A stretch of 9,192 nucleotides of DNA. It comes from Planctomycetota bacterium. Its GTDB lineage: Bacteria; Planctomycetota; MHYJ01; JACPRB01. A model generated the notes under the pieces. That model saw nothing but the letters and a program-made list of their open reading frames with translations, was not told the DNA's origin and did no database searches. Location of the stretch: contig JACQFK010000041.1 in NCBI GenBank assembly GCA_016200125.1, forward strand, positions 1-9,192. Reading direction: 5' to 3'. The translations under genes were made by a program, and so were the position numbers. Of the stretch, positions 6,178-9,192 are shown one piece after another. Position 1 is the first letter of the stretch. Every line of letters begins with the position of its first letter.

Positions 6178-8619
6178 ATGATCAAACCCGCGCTTGGAGT
6201 CCTCCGCCGGACGAACTGGAGCAAGGTGGGCGGTCCGCTCCTCACCATCGCCACCGCCCTGGTCCTGGGCTTCCTCTCCCGCCACGGCTTCCGCCCCGAG
6301 AATTCCGCCTCCCTCATGATCCTCATCGTCGCCTTCTCCGCCTTCGCCGGCGGCCTCCGCCCCGGCCTCGCCAGCGCCGGCATCTCCTGGCTCTACTTCG
6401 CCTTCGCCTTCTCGGGCGAGAAGCACTTCTTCGAGCCCGACTCCGAGCAGCTCGAGCGCCTCATCGTCCTCTCCCTCATCAGCCCCGCCATCGTCATCAT
6501 GGTCGGCGTCCTCCACCGCCGCTCCACCGAGCAGATCGTCGCCCAGCTCCGCGAAAGCGAGCAGCGCTTCAAGGCCTTCATGGACAACAGCCCCGCCGTC
6601 GCCTGGATCAAGGACGAGCAGGGCCGCTACGTGTTCCTCAACACCCCCTTCGAGCTCACCTTCAACGTCCGCCGCGCCGACCTCCTGGGCAACGCCGGCC
6701 CCGAACCCTGGAGCGCGGAGACCGCCCGCCAGCTCCAGGAGAACGACCGCGCCGTCCTCGACAGCGGCAAGCCCCGCCAGCTCTACGACACCCTCGCCGG
6801 CCAGGACGGCGGCCGCCAGCACTGGTGGATCCTCCAGTTCCCCGTCGACGCCGGCGCCGGCCAGCGCCTCGTCGGCGGCATGGCGGTCGAGATCACCGAA
6901 CGCAAGCAGGCCGAGGAGGCCCTCCGCGCCAGCGAGGAGCGCTACGCCCTCGCCGCCCAGAGCGTCAACGACGGCCTCTGGGACTGGAACCTGAAGACCA
7001 ACGAGGTCTACTACTCCCAGCGCTGGAAGGCGATGCTCGGCCACGACGACGGCGACATCGGGACCACGCCCTTCGAGTGGTTCCGCCGCGTCCATCCCGA
7101 CGATCTCGCCCAGGTCCAGTCGCTGCTGCAGGACCACCTCGAGGGCCGCACGCCCACCTTCGAGAGCGAGCACCGCATGCGCCACAAGGACCGCGGCTAC
7201 CGCTGGGTCCTCAGCCGCGGCCTCGCCGTCCGCAACGGCAGCGGCCGCCCCTACCGCATGGTCGGCGCCCAGTCCGACACCACCCAGCGCAAGCTCGCCG
7301 AGGAGCAGCTCATCCACGACGCCCTCCACGACGCCCTCACCGGCCTCCCCAACCGCTCGCTCTTCGTCGACCGCCTGAGCCACCGCATCCGCCACTCGCG
7401 CCGCGAGAAGGACCGCCTCTTCGGCGTCCTCTTCCTCGACCTCGACCGCTTCAAGCTCATCAACGACTCGATGGGCCACACCGCCGGCGACCTGCTGCTC
7501 GTCGAGACGGCCCGGCGCCTGGAGCTGGCCGTCCGCCCCGGCGACACCGTCGCCCGCCTCGGCGGCGACGAGTTCGCCATCCTCCTCGAGGACGTCCGCG
7601 ACCCCGAGGACGCCGTCCACGTGGCCGAGCGGATCCAGACCTCGCTCAAGACCGCCATCAAGGTCGAGAACCAGGAGATCGTCAGCACCGCGTCGATCGG
7701 CATCGCCATGAGCCAGACGGGCTACGAGAAGGCCGAGGACGTGCTGCGCGACGCCGACACCGCGATGTACCGCGCGAAGTCCGAGGGCCGCGCGCGCCAC
7801 GAGATGTTCGACAGCGCGATGCACGCCCGCGCCGTGAGCCTGCTCCAGATCGAGAACGAGCTGCGCCAGGCGGTCGAGCGCGAGGAGTTCCGCGTCTACT
7901 ACATGCCGATCGTCTCGCTCGCCACGGGCCGCATCGACGGCTTCGAGGCGCTCGTCCGCTGGCAGCACCCCACGCGCGGCATCGTGGGCCCCGTGGACTT
8001 CATGCCCGTGGCCGAGGACGCCGGCATCGTCATACAGATCGACCGCTGGGTGCTCCGCCGCGCCTGCCGCGACGTGCGCGACTGGCAGGAGAAGTTCCCC
8101 GACGGGGAGCGCCTCACCGTCAGCGTCAACCTCTCGGCCAAGCAGTTCCACCACAACGACCTGGTGGACGTGATCCGCTCGGCGATCTCCGAAAGCGGCC
8201 TGCCCGCGCCCAGCCTCGGGATCGAGATCACCGAGGGCGTGCTGATCGACAACGCCTCCACCGCGGGCGAGATGCTCGGCGAGATGCGCAAGCTCGGCGC
8301 CCAGATCTACCTGGACGACTTCGGCACCGGCTACTCGTCCCTGAGCTACCTCCAGCGCTTCCCCATCGACGCGGTCAAGATCGACCGCTCCTTCGTGAGC
8401 CGCATGGGGCCGCGCGCCGAGGGCCACGAGATCGTGAAGGCGATCGTCACGCTCGCCCACAACCTGAAGATGCGGGTGATCGCCGAGGGGATCGAGACGC
8501 AGGACCAGCTGGCGGTCCTGCGGATGCTGAAGTGCGGCTACGGCCAGGGCTGGCTCTTCTCCAAGCCCATCTCCCACGACGACGCCAGCGAACTCCTCCT
8601 CCAGGAGACCCGCTGGTAG
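6178..8619 (+). CDS. Membrane PAS-PAS-GGDEF-EAL cyclic-di-GMP synthase/phosphodiesterase
   Basis: The protein has 813 residues and makes and/or breaks the second messenger cyclic-di-GMP. Four membrane helices (about 18-34, 45-60, 62-80, 93-112) resemble the DUF4118/KdpD-type sensor region. PAS 1 covers about 123-243, ending in the EITERKQAEEAL linker. PAS 2 (PAS_3 type, DGLWDWN ... VHPDD) covers about 248-373. The GGDEF domain (about 378-545) has DALTGLPNR, an intact GGDEF at 462-466 and an RPGD inhibitory site at 453-456. The EAL domain (about 552-808) keeps all the usual phosphodiesterase residues: E590 in EALVRW, N651, E683, D713 and D714 in LDDFGTGYSS, K734, E770 and Q790. By motifs both halves could be active, and which dominates cannot be told. 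What the PAS domains bind is not evident. The gene is transcribed alone. Synonymous codon choice changes sharply near codon 520 (see findings). Confidence 0.93.
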   Translation: MIKPALGVLRRTNWSKVGGPLLTIATALVLGFLSRHGFRPENSASLMILIVAFSAFAGGLRPGLASAGISWLYFAFAFSGEKHFFEPDSEQLERLIVLSLISPAIVIMVGVLHRRSTEQIVAQLRESEQRFKAFMDNSPAVAWIKDEQGRYVFLNTPFELTFNVRRADLLGNAGPEPWSAETARQLQENDRAVLDSGKPRQLYDTLAGQDGGRQHWWILQFPVDAGAGQRLVGGMAVEITERKQAEEALRASEERYALAAQSVNDGLWDWNLKTNEVYYSQRWKAMLGHDDGDIGTTPFEWFRRVHPDDLAQVQSLLQDHLEGRTPTFESEHRMRHKDRGYRWVLSRGLAVRNGSGRPYRMVGAQSDTTQRKLAEEQLIHDALHDALTGLPNRSLFVDRLSHRIRHSRREKDRLFGVLFLDLDRFKLINDSMGHTAGDLLLVETARRLELAVRPGDTVARLGGDEFAILLEDVRDPEDAVHVAERIQTSLKTAIKVENQEIVSTASIGIAMSQTGYEKAEDVLRDADTAMYRAKSEGRARHEMFDSAMHARAVSLLQIENELRQAVEREEFRVYYMPIVSLATGRIDGFEALVRWQHPTRGIVGPVDFMPVAEDAGIVIQIDRWVLRRACRDVRDWQEKFPDGERLTVSVNLSAKQFHHNDLVDVIRSAISESGLPAPSLGIEITEGVLIDNASTAGEMLGEMRKLGAQIYLDDFGTGYSSLSYLQRFPIDAVKIDRSFVSRMGPRAEGHEIVKAIVTLAHNLKMRVIAEGIETQDQLAVLRMLKCGYGQGWLFSKPISHDDASELLLQETRW

Positions 8620-8719
8620 GTACCAAGTACCAGGTGCAAGGTACCAGGGGATTGCCGATGAAGACGGACTTCCTATGACCTAGCGCTCCTGGTACCGGTT
8701 ACCTGGTACTTGGTACCTA
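8617..8719. repeat. Large imperfect inverted repeat made of GGTACC-type units; holds both flanking stop codons
   Basis: The left arm 8617-8648 and right arm 8688-8719 are 32 bases each and match at 28 positions as reverse complements. All four mismatches are together at 8636-8639. The spacer is 39 bases. Each arm is itself built of repeated GTACC/CCAGG words, such as GGTACCAAGTACCAGGT. The outermost three bases of each arm are the TAG stop of the GGDEF-EAL gene (8617-8619) and of the methyltransferase gene on the other strand (8719-8717). In RNA this would form a long stem on either transcript and could act as a two-way terminator, though no T-run follows. The internal word repeats also suggest a dispersed intergenic repeat family. 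Confidence 0.8.
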
Positions 8720-9192
8720 TTTCGGCTTCGTGAAGATCGCGATGTGCTGCCAGGGGAGCGTGCCCACGGTCTTCTGGTGGGCGAGGCCCACGACGGCCAT
8801 CTCCTTCTTGATCTGCTCCTCCGACATCTTGTGGACCTCCTTGATCGGCACCTTGGGGTCCTCCTTGCGGAACTCGACGAGGACCACGCGGCCGCCGGGC
8901 TTGAGGGCCTTGCGGATCGCCGTCATCACCTCGTAGGGGAAGGCGAGCTCGTGGTAGACGTCGACCATGAGCACGAGATCGACGCCCGCCTCCGGCAGCT
9001 TCGGGTCCGTCTCCGTGCACTTGATCGTCTCGACGTTGGCGACCTTGTCCTTCTCGATGCGCTTCTTGAGCTCGGCGAGCATCTTGTCCTCGATCTCGAC
9101 GGCGAGGACCTTGCCCTTCTCGCCCACCTTCGGCGCGAGGCGGAACGTGTAGTAGCCCGAGCCCGCGCCCAGGTCGGCGATCACCTCGCCCC
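8717..9192 (-). CDS. Class I SAM-dependent methyltransferase (5' end cut by window edge)
   Basis: The visible C-terminal 158 residues start inside the S-adenosylmethionine fold. Motif I is IADLGAGSGYYTFRLA at the window edge. The acidic residue after strand 2 is in VLAVEIEDKM. The strand-4 motif is VDLVLMVDVYHEL, and the motif III region is ALKPGGRVVLVEFRKED. The protein ends HIAIFTKPK and then TAG. This pattern is that of small Rossmann-fold methyltransferases of the Methyltransf_11/25 (UbiE-like) type, and the substrate cannot be read from it. The reading frame is open to base 9192. The GTG at 9184 is an internal valine just before motif I and not the start, so the N-terminus, usually with a signal or substrate-binding part in planctomycete relatives, is missing. 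The gene converges on the GGDEF-EAL gene and shares the inverted repeat with it. Confidence 0.85.
   Translation of the reverse strand, partial: GEVIADLGAGSGYYTFRLAPKVGEKGKVLAVEIEDKMLAELKKRIEKDKVANVETIKCTETDPKLPEAGVDLVLMVDVYHELAFPYEVMTAIRKALKPGGRVVLVEFRKEDPKVPIKEVHKMSEEQIKKEMAVVGLAHQKTVGTLPWQHIAIFTKPK

Noticed and set aside
6178..6530. KdpD-type potassium sensor kinase
   Set aside because: Only the membrane region resembles DUF4118/KdpD. There is no histidine-kinase or ATPase domain, and the output is GGDEF-EAL.
5695..8577. Minus-strand open frame of 960 codons opposite SUI1 and the GGDEF-EAL gene
   Set aside because: It spans two genes with textbook domains on the other strand. Its Val/Ala/Glu/Asp-rich sequence is what the reverse of C-ending codons gives.
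6126..8678. Overlapping plus-strand open frame of 850 codons within the GGDEF-EAL gene
   Set aside because: It is an Arg/Pro-rich frame shadow. The competing frame carries intact PAS, GGDEF and EAL motifs.
8617..8719. A CRISPR-like or tRNA structure
   Set aside because: There are only two inverted arms, no regularly spaced direct repeats and no cloverleaf.

Overview
The window is about 9.2 kb of GC-rich bacterial DNA. The best guess for the source is an uncultured member of the Planctomycetota. Four things point there: an ECF sigma factor of the type common in that phylum, a secreted alpha-helical plus lectin-like protein typical of it, a secreted protein with a HEAT-like segment followed by F-box-type leucine-rich repeats, and a bacterial SUI1 protein. 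This is inferred from protein style. The window contains no rRNA or marker gene.

Layout, left to right. Bases 1-4867 form a minus-strand block. In the order of transcription it holds a secreted HEAT/LRR protein (4867-3017), a fumarylacetoacetate-hydrolase-family enzyme resembling 2-keto-3-deoxy-D-arabinonate dehydratase whose C-terminus is frameshifted (2963-2127), a secreted helical/lectin-like protein (2102-624), and an ECF sigma factor that overlaps it by 4 bases and runs off the left edge (627-1). A perfect 13-bp-arm palindrome lies between the LRR gene and the FAH gene. A consensus TATAAT box lies in front of the lectin-like gene. The LRR gene is divergent from a small lipoprotein with a zinc ribbon (4948-5337, plus). 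That gene is convergent with, and slightly overlaps, a small membrane protein on the minus strand (5614-5306). The membrane protein is in turn divergent from a SUI1/YciH-like translation factor with an added zinc knuckle (5731-6093, plus), which probably has a leaderless mRNA. A 31-base hairpin and a TATAAT box precede an 813-residue membrane-bound PAS-PAS-GGDEF-EAL cyclic-di-GMP enzyme (6178-8619, plus). The window ends with a class I methyltransferase on the minus strand (9192-8717, cut by the right edge). The stop codons of these last two convergent genes are the outer ends of one 32-base-arm inverted repeat.

The genes do not form one pathway. The clearest functional pairing is the translationally coupled lectin-like protein and ECF sigma factor. 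The rest is a set of short transcription units. No gap between genes exceeds 300 bases. I found no tRNA, rRNA, CRISPR array or transposase. I do not see a convincing new multi-gene system. The items most worth a second look are the inverted repeat supplying two stop codons, the abrupt codon-usage change inside the GGDEF-EAL gene, the frameshifted dehydratase, the 27-bp palindrome, and the exported zinc-ribbon lipoprotein.
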